Positions 1 through 8,141 of a stretch of DNA of 34,305 nucleotides are shown here, piece by piece; the stretch's first letter is position 1; each line of letters begins with the position of its first letter. The notes beneath the pieces are model-generated. The model ran no database searches. It was not told the origin of the DNA and saw only the letters and a list, made by a program, of their open reading frames with translations. Location: NCBI RefSeq assembly GCF_001373415.1, contig NZ_CDSE01000011.1, forward strand, positions 1-34,305. Direction: 5' to 3'. The stretch is from Paenibacillus dakarensis (GTDB lineage: Bacteria > Bacillota > Bacilli > Paenibacillales > Paenibacillaceae). The position numbers and the translations under genes were made by a program.

Positions 1-1
1 A

Positions 2-934
2 ATGCTGGCCGAAGCCGGGGTAACCGGATCAGGACTTAACGGCTCGAATTTTTCCAGCTATGGCTCGGAGAAAAAAGGGTCGCCGGTAAAGAGTTTTGTA
101 AGGTTCTGTGATTCTCAAGTGGAAATCCGTGATCACAGTCCCATTGAACAACCGCATGTAGTTGGTGTATTTCATGAAGCATTATATAAGACGATAGATG
201 TTATAAGCGGATTACAGCCTGATGGAACGGTGCTTGTGAATACTGCGCGAGACCTTTCCAATGTGGCAGCGGATCTGAACATGACGCAGGGAACGCTGGC
301 TGCGATTGATGCGCTGAAAATTGCCGTTGAGGAGAAAACTAAAGTCAATACGGCGATGCTTGGCGCCTTGTTCCGGATCTGCAGCTTCCTGAATCCGGAC
401 GATATGAGACAGGTCATCCGCAGAACCTTTGAGAAGAAGCTGCCCCATCTTGTGGAAGCGAATTTGCGGACCTTTGACAGAGGATATAACGAAGTCCAGT
501 TCCTTTCCCTGGGAAGTGGCTCAGGGCTTACAGCCCCGGTGGATTTCGAAAGGATACAGCCGATTCTCGGATATGAAACGCAGGAGCCGGGCGGGATACT
601 GAACGTGACGGCAAACAGCGTACTCAAGGATCTAAGCGGCTCCCGTCAGGGGTATTTGCCGGAATACAAGATAGAGGACTGCATTAGCTGCGCCGCATGT
701 GATACGGTATGCCCGGACTTCTGTATCGTATGGGAGAAGAGACCGGATAAGCGCGGCAACCTGCAAATGTTTATGAAAGGAATCGATTACCAGTATTGCA
801 AGGGCTGCCTGAAGTGCGTGGAGGCTTGTCCGACCACCGCATTGACGGCCATGCTGGAAGAGCCGCATTATGCGGAGCAGCATCGTGCACCGCAATCATT
901 CCCCTATATACCTGCGGAGGGAGTCAGATCATGA
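2..934 (+). CDS. 2-oxoacid:ferredoxin oxidoreductase, gamma subunit fused to 2x[4Fe-4S] ferredoxin (5' partial)
   Basis: This is the electron-transfer part of a cytoplasmic CoA-dependent 2-oxoacid (probably pyruvate) oxidoreductase. The first 200 residues match the gamma-subunit fold: a YGSEKKGSPV segment lies near residues 20-29, where the family has a conserved G-x-E-R-x-G-x-P motif. The C-terminal ~75 residues are a bacterial-type ferredoxin with two clusters, CISCAACDTVCP and CKGCLKCVEACP. The usual N-terminal glycine-rich start of the gamma family is missing and the reading frame is open at the left edge, so the ATG at position 2 is probably internal and roughly 15-25 residues lie outside. 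The stop overlaps the next start as ATGA, so the two subunits are probably translationally coupled. The substrate (pyruvate or a branched-chain 2-oxoacid) cannot be fixed from sequence alone. Confidence 0.9.
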   Translation: MLAEAGVTGSGLNGSNFSSYGSEKKGSPVKSFVRFCDSQVEIRDHSPIEQPHVVGVFHEALYKTIDVISGLQPDGTVLVNTARDLSNVAADLNMTQGTLAAIDALKIAVEEKTKVNTAMLGALFRICSFLNPDDMRQVIRRTFEKKLPHLVEANLRTFDRGYNEVQFLSLGSGSGLTAPVDFERIQPILGYETQEPGGILNVTANSVLKDLSGSRQGYLPEYKIEDCISCAACDTVCPDFCIVWEKRPDKRGNLQMFMKGIDYQYCKGCLKCVEACPTTALTAMLEEPHYAEQHRAPQSFPYIPAEGVRS

Positions 935-3237
935 TTATGCAAACGAAGGAAATAACGGAGCAGAAGGAGCCAAAGGCTTCAGCCGCTCAAACGGCTGTCT
1001 TCGAATCGGGTAACGAAATGGCTGCGATGGCTGCCGCCCAGATTAACTATCACATTATGGGTTATTTTCCGATTACACCATCGACAGAAATTGCCCAATA
1101 TCTTGATATGATGCATACGCGCGGCGAACACGACATCAAGCTGATTCCGGCCGACGGCGAACACGGCTCAGCAGGAATTTGCTATGGTGCAGCCGCAGCC
1201 GGAGCGCGTGTATTCAACGCGACCAGCGCGAACGGGTTCCTGTATATGATCGAACAGCTTCCTGTGCAGGCGGGCACACGCTTCCCGATGGTCATGAACC
1301 TGGTGACGCGGGCGGTCAGCGGCCCGCTGGATATCCGCGGTGACCATTCAGACCTTTACTATGGTCTGAACACCGGCTGGGTGATTCTGACTGCACGCTC
1401 GCCGCAGGCGGTTTATGACCTGAATATTATGGCGCTGCGTATCGCCGAGCATGAAGACGTACGTCTGCCGGTCATCGTGGCTTATGACGGGTTTTTCACA
1501 TCGCACCAGAAACGCCGGGTGCAAGTGTTTACAGACCGGGAAACGGTACAGGGGTTTGTAGGGGAAACGGCACCGGACTACCCGCATGTGCTTGATGAGA
1601 ACAAACCGATCGTCGTGGGAGCTTATATGAATGGCGACGATTTGATGAACAACCACTTCCAGCAGTCTAACGCCATGTACCGTGCGGGCGAGGTATTCAA
1701 GGAAGTGGCGGAGGAATACGCGGCTCTGTCCGGAAGATCCTATTCGCCGCTTGACTTGTACCGCATGGAAGACGCAGAGGTGGCTGTGTTCCTGCTAAAT
1801 TCGGCAGCGGAATCATCCAAAGACGTCGTGGACCGGCTGCGGGCGAAAGGGATTAAAGCGGGCGTGATCAGCCCGAATATGATCCGTCCGTTCCCGGCTA
1901 AAGAAATCCGTGAGGCGCTGACAGGCGTCAAGGCGGTGCTGGTCGGCGAACGCGCTGATTCTTACGGCGCACAAGGAGGCAATTTGACGCATGAGGTTAA
2001 GGCTGCCCTGCAGGAAATTCGCGGCCCGCAGCCAATTGTGCTGTCCCGCATATTTGGCCTTGGCGGGAAGGATTTTTATGCGGATGATGCAGAAGCGTTC
2101 TTTGCCTTGACGCTGGAGGCCATGGAGCTGGGTTATGCCAAGATGCCGTTTGATTATTACGGCCAAACGCCGGGAAATCCGGAGCAGAAGCTGCAGCCGG
2201 TTATCTCACCGATGACTGGGGACAGCTATAAATCCGGCTTGATCACAGTGAAGGTGGATGAGACGACGAACAAGCTGTCTGTAAGAGTACCGCCGATGCG
2301 GGCGCTTGCCGCCAAACCGAAACGGTTTGCTTCCGGTCACGGAGCCTGCCCGGGCTGTGGTATTTTCCCGGCGCTCGAGCTCTTTTTCAAAGGGATTGAA
2401 GGCAATGTGGTCACTTTATTCCAGACTGGCTGCGCTTATATCACGACAACGGGTTATCCGTATAACTCGCATAAGCAGAGCTTTATTCATAATCTGTTCC
2501 AGAACGGGCCGGCTACGTTATCCGGTACAGTAGAGGCATTCCTTGAGAAGAAACGCCGCGGGGAAATCGAGGTTCCCGATGACTTCACTTTTGTTATGGT
2601 GACCGGGGACGGCGGTATGGACATCGGAATGGGTTCAGCCATCGGGACAGCGCTGCGGGGCCATAAGCTGATCATTCTGGAATACGACAATGAGGGCTAC
2701 ATGAACACCGGCGCACAGCTTTCGTATTCCACGCCTTTAGGCCACATGACCAGTACGTCCGGCGTTGGCAGAGAGCAGCAGGGCAAAGCGTTCCATCACA
2801 AAGATACGGTACAGATGATGGCGGCAGCGAATATTCCGTACGTATTTACAGGGTCCGAAGCATTCCCGCAGGATCTTGTTAAAAAGGCGGCAAAAGCGCA
2901 GTGGTATGCCCAGAATGTAGGCACTGTCTACGGCAAGCTGCTGATCTCATGCCCGCTGAACTGGAAAGCCAATGACAAGGATGGAGAGAACATCATCCGT
3001 GCGGCCGTGAATTCGTGCTTCTTCCCGCTGTATGAAGTGGAGCAGGGACAGACGAACATTACATTTGATCCGGACGCGAAGAACAAGCGGATCCCGCTCA
3101 GCGACTGGTTGAAATATATGGGCAAATCAAGACATCTGCTCAAGGAAGAAAACAAAGAAATGCTAAGCGCATTTGAAAACGAAGTCGAGCGCCGCTGGTC
3201 GATTCTGAAAGCGAAGCACGAGAACCCGCTGCTGTAA
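931..3237 (+). CDS. 2-oxoacid:ferredoxin oxidoreductase, alpha-beta fusion (TPP enzyme)
   Basis: This is the catalytic polypeptide of the same complex. It oxidatively decarboxylates a 2-oxoacid with CoA and passes electrons to ferredoxin. Residues ~25-430 are the alpha (pyrimidine-binding) part, with YFPITP at 45-50. Residues ~455-768 are the beta part: CPGCG at 473-477, a cysteine 25 residues later (C501) and a later SCPLNW cysteine fit the proximal [4Fe-4S] ligands of pyruvate:ferredoxin oxidoreductase. GDGG at 559-562 followed by DNEGYMNTG from 586 is the thiamine-diphosphate/Mg motif. The ATG at 931 is chosen because it has a GGAGGGAG ribosome site and an ATGA overlap with the upstream stop; a longer in-frame start at 796 would lie inside the ferredoxin domain. 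Alpha and beta are separate genes in many organisms. The beta features favour a pyruvate-type enzyme, but the substrate is inferred. Confidence 0.92.
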   Translation: MIMQTKEITEQKEPKASAAQTAVFESGNEMAAMAAAQINYHIMGYFPITPSTEIAQYLDMMHTRGEHDIKLIPADGEHGSAGICYGAAAAGARVFNATSANGFLYMIEQLPVQAGTRFPMVMNLVTRAVSGPLDIRGDHSDLYYGLNTGWVILTARSPQAVYDLNIMALRIAEHEDVRLPVIVAYDGFFTSHQKRRVQVFTDRETVQGFVGETAPDYPHVLDENKPIVVGAYMNGDDLMNNHFQQSNAMYRAGEVFKEVAEEYAALSGRSYSPLDLYRMEDAEVAVFLLNSAAESSKDVVDRLRAKGIKAGVISPNMIRPFPAKEIREALTGVKAVLVGERADSYGAQGGNLTHEVKAALQEIRGPQPIVLSRIFGLGGKDFYADDAEAFFALTLEAMELGYAKMPFDYYGQTPGNPEQKLQPVISPMTGDSYKSGLITVKVDETTNKLSVRVPPMRALAAKPKRFASGHGACPGCGIFPALELFFKGIEGNVVTLFQTGCAYITTTGYPYNSHKQSFIHNLFQNGPATLSGTVEAFLEKKRRGEIEVPDDFTFVMVTGDGGMDIGMGSAIGTALRGHKLIILEYDNEGYMNTGAQLSYSTPLGHMTSTSGVGREQQGKAFHHKDTVQMMAAANIPYVFTGSEAFPQDLVKKAAKAQWYAQNVGTVYGKLLISCPLNWKANDKDGENIIRAAVNSCFFPLYEVEQGQTNITFDPDAKNKRIPLSDWLKYMGKSRHLLKEENKEMLSAFENEVERRWSILKAKHENPLL

Positions 3238-3264
3238 GGGCGGAGAAATAATTCGAGTCCTGTG

Positions 3265-3325
3265 AGGGAAGGTTGACTGGAGTAAGGGGATAACCCGGAT
3301 CCATCAGACCTTCCCTTTGTTTTTT
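3265..3325 (+). terminator. Rho-independent terminator of the oxidoreductase operon
   Basis: AGGGAAGGT (3265-3273) pairs with ACCTTCCCT (3308-3316). The stem continues inward with TGA/TCA and TGGA/TCCA interrupted by single bulges, and a TTTGTTTTTT tract follows directly. It closes the two-gene oxidoreductase operon. Confidence 0.85.
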
Positions 3326-3412
3326 ATGCAGATTCCAAATTATGGTTCGATTGATCATGGTGAGTGTATTTTATCATCAGGAGTAAAAGGTAATAGTTTG
3401 GGGGAGAGTTTG

Positions 3413-3601
3413 TTGATTGATGTTATAGCGTATGTTGTTATTTTTGTTGTCCCATTCTTAACGTTTATGAGCATTTATCAATTACTAGATTTTATTAATG
3501 TTAAGAATCGACAGCTGAAGACATCACAAAAAATACTGATCAGCTTTAGTTTCACCTTAAACATTTGGATCATATGCTTGCTGCTGTTGTTTAGTTTATA
3601 A
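3413..3601 (+). CDS. possible small membrane protein, two predicted helices (62 aa)
   Basis: I do not recognise a family. The reading frame opens at 3317, but that is inside the preceding terminator. A better start is TTG at 3413, preceded by GGGGGAGAG at 3399-3407, giving about 62 residues. The product would have two hydrophobic segments (around AYVVIFVVPFLTF and IWIICLLLLFSL) separated by a short polar stretch with K/R/Q residues, consistent with a two-pass membrane peptide. The segment is clearly more AT-rich than the flanking genes. It is isolated between a terminator and fhs, with no recognisable promoter of its own. It may be a genuine small protein, a decayed gene or chance; there is no homology support. 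Confidence 0.35.
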   Translation: MIDVIAYVVIFVVPFLTFMSIYQLLDFINVKNRQLKTSQKILISFSFTLNIWIICLLLLFSL

Positions 3602-3697
3602 ATATTCATGCCCAAAACTATCATCACGGTCCAATTTACATAATATGCCTGTACCAAATTCGCCTCAACATCGTTAATTTTTTGGGGTGATTTTTTT

Positions 3698-3703
3698 TAT
3701 AAT
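3698..3703 (+). promoter_or_regulatory. possible -10 element upstream of fhs
   Basis: A perfect TATAAT lies 60 bases upstream of the chosen fhs start, in the 162-bp spacer after the small ORF. No good TTGACA-like -35 is seen at 16-18 bp (only TAATTT-like sequence). I see no riboswitch fold in this spacer. Confidence 0.4.
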
Positions 3704-3763
3704 ACTCTATAGGGAGTTGTTTATAAAAAATAGAGAATGAAGCGAACAGGTATGGAGGCATGT

Positions 3764-5398
3764 ATGAAACCAATCACTGAAGCAGCAGCACAGTTAGGAC
3801 TTGAGCCGGACCAGCTTGAGCTTTACGGAAAGTGGAAAGCGAAGCTATCCGGAGATGTATGGGCATCCGTCTCGGATCGGCCGGACGGAAAGCTTATTCT
3901 TGTTACTGCCATGAATCCGACACCGGCAGGAGAAGGCAAGACGTTAACGACAATCGGGCTTACGCAAGGATTGAACCGGATTGGGCGTAAGGCGGCGGCC
4001 GCACTGCGCGAGCCATCGCTCGGACCTTGCATGGGAATGAAGGGTGGCGCAACAGGCAGCGGCAAAGCCCAGATTGTACCGGCAGAGGATATCAATCTGC
4101 ATTTTACAGGCGATATCCATGCGATTACATCCGCACATAATCTGCTCGCGGCCCTGATAGATAACCATATACATCAGGGCAACGAGCTGCGTCTTAACCC
4201 GGCTCGCATTGTATGGAAACGGGCGCTCGACATGAATGATCGGCCTCTGCGCCAGATCGTTATTGGCATCGGCGACAACAACGGCACCGTGCGCGAAGAC
4301 GGATTTCTGATTTCCACCGCTTCGGAAGTGATGGCGGTGCTGTGTTTAGCGGAAGACATGGCCGATTTGCGGGCCCGGCTCGCCCGGATTGTTGTGGCGT
4401 ATGACATGGAAGGACGGCCAGTGACAGCGGATGAACTGCGGGCGGTGGACGCGATGTGTGCCCTGCTGAAGGATGCGATCCATCCGAATCTGGTGCAGAC
4501 GCTCGAGGGCGACCCGGTGTTCATTCACGGCGGTCCGTTCGCCAACATTGCCCACGGGTGCAGCAGTATACGGGCCACCCGCCATGCGCTCAAGCTGGCA
4601 GATTATGTGGTGACGGAAGCGGGATTCGGCGCCGATCTGGGCGCGGAAAAATTCATGAACATCAAGTGCCGTCAGGGAGGCCTGCATCCGGCAGCGGTCG
4701 TCATTGTTGCGACTGTACGTGCGCTGAAATACAACGGTGGAGTACATAGACAGGAGCTTCTGGCAGAGAATGCCGAGGCGATCCGGTTAGGATTCAACAA
4801 TTTGCGGCGCCATGTGGAGAACATGCTTGCCTTCGGCGTGCCGGTAATGGTTGCGATTAACCGTTTTGCGGCGGATACTGAGGCAGAACTGGCGCAGGTT
4901 ACAGCACTCTGCGCAGAGCTTGGTGTGAAGGCGATCGTCTCGGACGCCTGGGAGCGTGGCGGTGAAGGCTGCCGTGAGCTGGCACAGGAAGTGGCCGAGA
5001 TGGCTGACGGAGCTTCTGCGGATTCGTTCCAGCTTCTCTATCCGGATGACATGCCGCTTGCAGAGAAAATTGAGACCATCGTGAAGCGCATCTATCGGGG
5101 AGCAGGAGTTAAATACCGTCCGGCAGCGAAGCGGGCACTGCAGGAACTGGAGCAGCAAGGTGTGAGCGACCTTCCTGTGTGCATGGCGAAGACGCCGTAT
5201 TCATTTACAGACCGCCCTGCCGTGCTCGGGGCACCGGAGCATTTCATCATTGAGGTAAAGGATGTCCGCTGGTCAGCCGGCGCAGGATTCGTCGTTGTAT
5301 CAACAGGGCAGATGGTTACGATGCCAGGCCTGCCTGCAGAACCGGCGGCGTGGCGTATAAGGCTGGATGAAGCTGGGCATATTGAAGGCCTGAGCTGA
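3764..5398 (+). CDS. fhs: formate-tetrahydrofolate ligase
   Basis: This cytoplasmic enzyme makes 10-formyltetrahydrofolate from formate, tetrahydrofolate and ATP, feeding purine synthesis and one-carbon metabolism. The 544-residue product matches the family: the nucleotide loop PTPAGEGKT sits at 52-60, the signature GMKGGATGSGKAQ and the invariant EDINLHFTGD follow, and the C-terminus has GQMVTMPGLP. The second signature reads GSGKAQ where many family members have GGGYSQ, a modest variation. I chose ATG 3764 because GGAGG lies 5 bases before it; an in-frame ATG at 3737 (553 aa) lacks such a site. Typical family length is about 555 residues, so either start is tolerable. It appears monocistronic, with a strong terminator 15 bases after the stop. 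Confidence 0.95.
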   Translation: MKPITEAAAQLGLEPDQLELYGKWKAKLSGDVWASVSDRPDGKLILVTAMNPTPAGEGKTLTTIGLTQGLNRIGRKAAAALREPSLGPCMGMKGGATGSGKAQIVPAEDINLHFTGDIHAITSAHNLLAALIDNHIHQGNELRLNPARIVWKRALDMNDRPLRQIVIGIGDNNGTVREDGFLISTASEVMAVLCLAEDMADLRARLARIVVAYDMEGRPVTADELRAVDAMCALLKDAIHPNLVQTLEGDPVFIHGGPFANIAHGCSSIRATRHALKLADYVVTEAGFGADLGAEKFMNIKCRQGGLHPAAVVIVATVRALKYNGGVHRQELLAENAEAIRLGFNNLRRHVENMLAFGVPVMVAINRFAADTEAELAQVTALCAELGVKAIVSDAWERGGEGCRELAQEVAEMADGASADSFQLLYPDDMPLAEKIETIVKRIYRGAGVKYRPAAKRALQELEQQGVSDLPVCMAKTPYSFTDRPAVLGAPEHFIIEVKDVRWSAGAGFVVVSTGQMVTMPGLPAEPAAWRIRLDEAGHIEGLS

Positions 5399-5413
5399 TC
5401 TGCTGTTCTTCTG

Positions 5414-5446
5414 AAAGACACGGAATTAATCTTCCGTGTCTTTTTT
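5414..5446 (+). terminator. fhs terminator
   Basis: AAAGACACGGAA (5414-5425) pairs with TTCCGTGTCTTT, with a 6-base loop, followed by a run of T to 5446. A textbook intrinsic terminator on the plus strand. Confidence 0.92.
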
Positions 5447-5467
5447 GGCGATTAGCCCCTATCTGTC

Positions 5468-5501
5468 AAAAAAGACACCAAGCACACTTTAGCTTGGTGT
5501 C
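5468..5501 (-). terminator. terminator of the minus-strand ASRT-family gene
   Basis: GACACCAAGC (5474-5483) pairs perfectly with GCTTGGTGTC (5492-5501). On the minus strand it is followed by a T-run (A-run at 5468-5473 on plus), 15 bases beyond that gene's stop. It faces the fhs terminator across the convergent intergenic space. Confidence 0.9.
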
Positions 5502-5515
5502 TAATCTAAATTTCT

Positions 5516-5881
5516 TCATTTCACCGGAAATGCCATAACACTCATCAATGCATTTTCCGCTTGGGTTGCGTCGAGTCTGCTGTACTGTACAATGACCGGC
5601 GCGCTGCTGAGAACCTCCATCGCATAAGGCACGCCTGTTGGAATATTCTCCCCGCCTTTTTGAAGTGTTGCCGTTCGTATATGCTTGGTCCGCTGTCCCG
5701 GAATAACAGACTGCATCCCTAGGAGGGGATCCCGGTCTTCAAAAAAAACATTGACCGTCACCGTTACTTCGTCCTGATTTAAATTCAGCACACAGATAGA
5801 TTCATGGCTTTCCAGCTGTCCGCTGCTTGTCGGCGGAATATAGCCGTCAGGTATAATCCATTGCAGTTCACCTTTTGACAT
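5516..5881 (-). CDS. Anabaena sensory rhodopsin transducer (ASRT) family protein
   Basis: The 121-residue product resembles the soluble all-beta family named after the Anabaena sensory rhodopsin transducer. Family hallmarks visible are WIIPDGYIPP near the N-terminus, the SHESICVLN stretch, VFFEDRDP, a PYAMEVLSSAPVIVQYSRLD block and an alanine/methionine-rich tail. The family also occurs widely in bacteria without rhodopsins and has been proposed to bind small molecules, possibly sugars; no rhodopsin-like gene is visible here. The start at 5881 is preferred because an AGGAGAGAG site precedes that ATG; an in-frame ATG at 5905 would place this purine-rich site inside the gene. It is monocistronic with its own terminator and transcribed divergently from the DUF4256 gene. 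Cellular role unknown. Confidence 0.8.
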   Translation of the reverse strand: MSKGELQWIIPDGYIPPTSSGQLESHESICVLNLNQDEVTVTVNVFFEDRDPLLGMQSVIPGQRTKHIRTATLQKGGENIPTGVPYAMEVLSSAPVIVQYSRLDATQAENALMSVMAFPVK

Positions 5882-6151
5882 GACTTCTCTCTCCTCATGC
5901 ATCAAATAATAAAGCGGATGTCATTCTTAATCCGCACGGGCTGAGCCTGTCCAATGAATCGATTACCGGCATTTCCCGTTGGTGTACCTCCATTGTCTCA
6001 TCATCTTTTAGTGAAGTATATATACTTTGGCTATATTATTGAGTACATGCCATACCGGCAGCTCATTAATTTTCATTTAATACTTGTATAAGTCTATATT
6101 TTCGCTAAAGATAGAATTATCTATCTTTTATCACGGGAGGAAATTAATAAT
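5882..6151. promoter_or_regulatory. divergent control region with two palindromes
   Basis: This 270-bp spacer separates the minus-strand ASRT gene from the plus-strand DUF4256 gene. It is AT-rich and contains AAGTATATATACTT (6014-6027, perfect 14-bp palindrome), a 22-bp perfect dyad at 6107-6128 (arms AAAGATAGA and TCTATCTTT, spacer ATTA), and a GCGGAT/ATCCGC stem near 5913-5934 in the likely ASRT leader. The large dyad lies 7 bases before the GGGAGG ribosome site (6135-6140). I infer operator function from position and symmetry; no -35/-10 pair is convincing. Confidence 0.5.
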
Positions 6152-6730
6152 ATGACAATGAGTGAGACCAGTAATGAAAGAGAACTATCGCCGGAGCAGC
6201 GTGAAGAGCTGCTCAAAACCTTGAAAGCCCGGTTTGAGAAATACATGAACCGCCATCAGGGTCTTGAATGGGCTGACGTACAAGCAAGGCTTGAAGCACA
6301 TGCAGAAAAGCTGTGGTCGCTCCATGAAATGGAGAGAACCGGCGGTGAACCGGATGTTGTCGGTCTGGACAATACGACAGGTGAATACATATTTTACGAT
6401 TGTTCAGCAGAAAGCCCGAAAGGCCGCAGAAGCATTTGTTACGATCGTGAAGCGTTGGAGTCGAGAAAACAGCATAAACCTGAGAACAATGCGATGGATA
6501 TGGCAGCTGAAATGGATATTGAGATTTTAACAGAAGAACAATACCGGGAGCTGCAGGAGCTTGGGAATTTCGATTTGAAAACCTCGAGCTGGGTGAAGAC
6601 ACCTGAGAGCATTAGAGCGCTTGGCGGGGCCATCTTTTGCGATAACCGGTATGATACGGTCTTTGTGTACCACAATGGAGCAGATTCCTACTATGGTGCA
6701 AGAGGGTTCCGCGGTTCGTTAAGGGTTTAG
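6152..6730 (+). CDS. DUF4256 family protein
   Basis: The 192-residue soluble protein matches the DUF4256 family along its whole length. Characteristic blocks are LSPEQREELL, HQGLEWADVQARLEA, EMERTGGEPDVVG, YIFYDCSAESPKGRRS, CYDREALESRK, ITEEQ-like LTEEQYRELQ, SSWVKTP and the C-terminal YDTVFVYHNGADSYY followed by RGFRGSLRV. No biochemical function is established that I know of, and there is no signal peptide or membrane segment. The start at 6152 has GGAGG 11 bases upstream. A perfect 22-bp dyad lies just before the ribosome site, suggesting a dedicated repressor. The gene is followed by its own terminator, so it is probably monocistronic. Confidence 0.88.
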   Translation: MTMSETSNERELSPEQREELLKTLKARFEKYMNRHQGLEWADVQARLEAHAEKLWSLHEMERTGGEPDVVGLDNTTGEYIFYDCSAESPKGRRSICYDREALESRKQHKPENNAMDMAAEMDIEILTEEQYRELQELGNFDLKTSSWVKTPESIRALGGAIFCDNRYDTVFVYHNGADSYYGARGFRGSLRV

Positions 6731-6772
6731 ATGCTTGTTTAAAACGAAAGCTTAAGAGAAGTAAGGAGAAAA

Positions 6773-6796
6773 GGCCCTTCTAGCGAAGGGTCTTTA
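6773..6796 (+). terminator. terminator after the DUF4256 gene
   Basis: GGCCCTTC (6773-6780), loop TAGC, GAAGGGTC (6785-6792), then TTTA. The stem has one G-T pair; the T tract is short, so efficiency is uncertain. Confidence 0.7.
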
Positions 6797-6849
6797 TATC
6801 GTTTATACTGGTAAAGCCAATTTACTTTCTAGGAGTTGTCTGACGAACT

Positions 6850-8046
6850 ATGAAGAAGAAGGAAGTCGCGCATATACGGAAGCAGTTTAAGCTGGATCAC
6901 GATTTATTAAGTATTTACGATATTCTGAACGTGTACATTATGAAGGAAACGGACGAAATTTATCACTGGGAGCGGCATCCCTTTGAATTAGTAGACAGAG
7001 AGAAGCAGGAGCTCTACATGGGCAATTTCAAGAAGCTGCTGACCGGTGAACTGGATCATAAGCTGTTTGAGCTGAAGTTCCAGGATGAAGCGGAGGAGCC
7101 GACAAGTGTGCTGCTTCACCAGGCTTTGGTGACCGGTGATCCCGAAGAGTGGCAGGACCTGATGCTGCTGCTCGTGCAGAAGATGCTTGCAGACACCAAG
7201 TATGAAAAGGATACGGTGGTTACATTCGTCCGCGGACAATACTTCCAGCCGACCAAGAGCCGGAATGAGGAAGCCGAGGAGACCGGAAAGGATGAACTGT
7301 TTGCGCATCCGTTCATTCTGTGCAGCGTGAACTCTACGGAACAGCAGCGGAAGACACTTCTGTTCGATTATGTGGAGCGGGAATTTAGATACAATGTCAA
7401 TGTTGATCCGATTATCAAGCTGAGTACGCCTGAGCAAGGGTTCTTTTATCCAAGTGTGACAGACGGCTATTCTGATGTGAATCGTGTGCTGTATTGTACG
7501 GGAAAATCGAATGATCCGAATCCGCATTTCATCTCAGAGGTACTGAATGCAGAGAGATCTGTGACGGCAATGGAAGAAAGAGCGATTTTTGAAGAGATCG
7601 TGAAGGAAGTGGCGGGTGAGCAGTTAGACGCTGCTACGATTGCACATGTGTACGAGGAGATTCATGAGGTTATTGAGTCGAACCAGGATGCGGAAGAGCC
7701 TCCGAGACTGGATTATACAGATGTAGAGCGAGTGCTGACAGCTAGCGGTGTAGATAATGTGACAACGGAAATTGTGGAGCGGGCGTTTGAGACGATCGTG
7801 GATGATAAGTACTATGAACTGAAGGCGGACAGCGTGATCCCGAAATTCACATCCAAATCGATCAAGATCAACACCAAGGTAGCTACGATTTCAATCAGCC
7901 CGCAGGACTTGAGGTATATAAAACAGGTGAATTATCAGGGCAAACGATGCATTATGATTGAAGTCGATGAAGATGCGGTAATCGAAGGATTTACGCTCGC
8001 TACAGAAAATTTATTAGAATCGGTTGAACGTCCCGACATCTCATAA
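6850..8046 (+). CDS. DUF4317 family protein
   Basis: The 398-residue acidic soluble protein resembles the DUF4317 family of Firmicutes; its role is unknown. The N-terminus MKKKEVAHIRKQFKLD is typical of that family, followed by DLLSIYDILNVYI. A central block contains HPFILCSVNST and the segment TPEQGFFYPSVTDGYSDVNRVLYC, and the C-terminal third has an alpha-rich region with ERVLTASGV followed by a small beta-rich domain with two ISISP/IMIEVDED strands. No catalytic motif, signal peptide or membrane helix is visible. The ATG fits the family N-terminus even though the nearest AGGAG (6831-6835) is 14 bases upstream, unusually far. It is probably monocistronic, behind the terminator of the DUF4256 gene. 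Confidence 0.82.
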   Translation: MKKKEVAHIRKQFKLDHDLLSIYDILNVYIMKETDEIYHWERHPFELVDREKQELYMGNFKKLLTGELDHKLFELKFQDEAEEPTSVLLHQALVTGDPEEWQDLMLLLVQKMLADTKYEKDTVVTFVRGQYFQPTKSRNEEAEETGKDELFAHPFILCSVNSTEQQRKTLLFDYVEREFRYNVNVDPIIKLSTPEQGFFYPSVTDGYSDVNRVLYCTGKSNDPNPHFISEVLNAERSVTAMEERAIFEEIVKEVAGEQLDAATIAHVYEEIHEVIESNQDAEEPPRLDYTDVERVLTASGVDNVTTEIVERAFETIVDDKYYELKADSVIPKFTSKSIKINTKVATISISPQDLRYIKQVNYQGKRCIMIEVDEDAVIEGFTLATENLLESVERPDIS

Positions 8047-8090
8047 GTAAATCTGATTCACGATGGGATAGCTTGCTTAAAAGAGAACAG

Positions 8091-8141
8091 AAAAAAACAA
8101 TGAATAGCGGTGCCAAGGAACTTATCCCTGCACCGCTATTC
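8091..8141 (-). terminator. long hairpin, probable terminator
   Basis: GAATAGCGGTGC (8102-8113) and GCACCGCTATTC (8130-8141) are perfect 12-base arms. On the minus strand the stem is followed by ATTG and a run of seven T, fitting a terminator for transcripts from the LacI gene. On the plus strand the downstream sequence is T-rich but interrupted, so it may also stop transcription from the DUF4317 gene. Confidence 0.7.

Noticed and set aside
796..930. Longer N-terminus for the alpha-beta oxidoreductase
   Set aside because: It would sit inside the ferredoxin domain of the upstream gene; ATG 931 has a proper GGAGGGAG site and an ATGA overlap.
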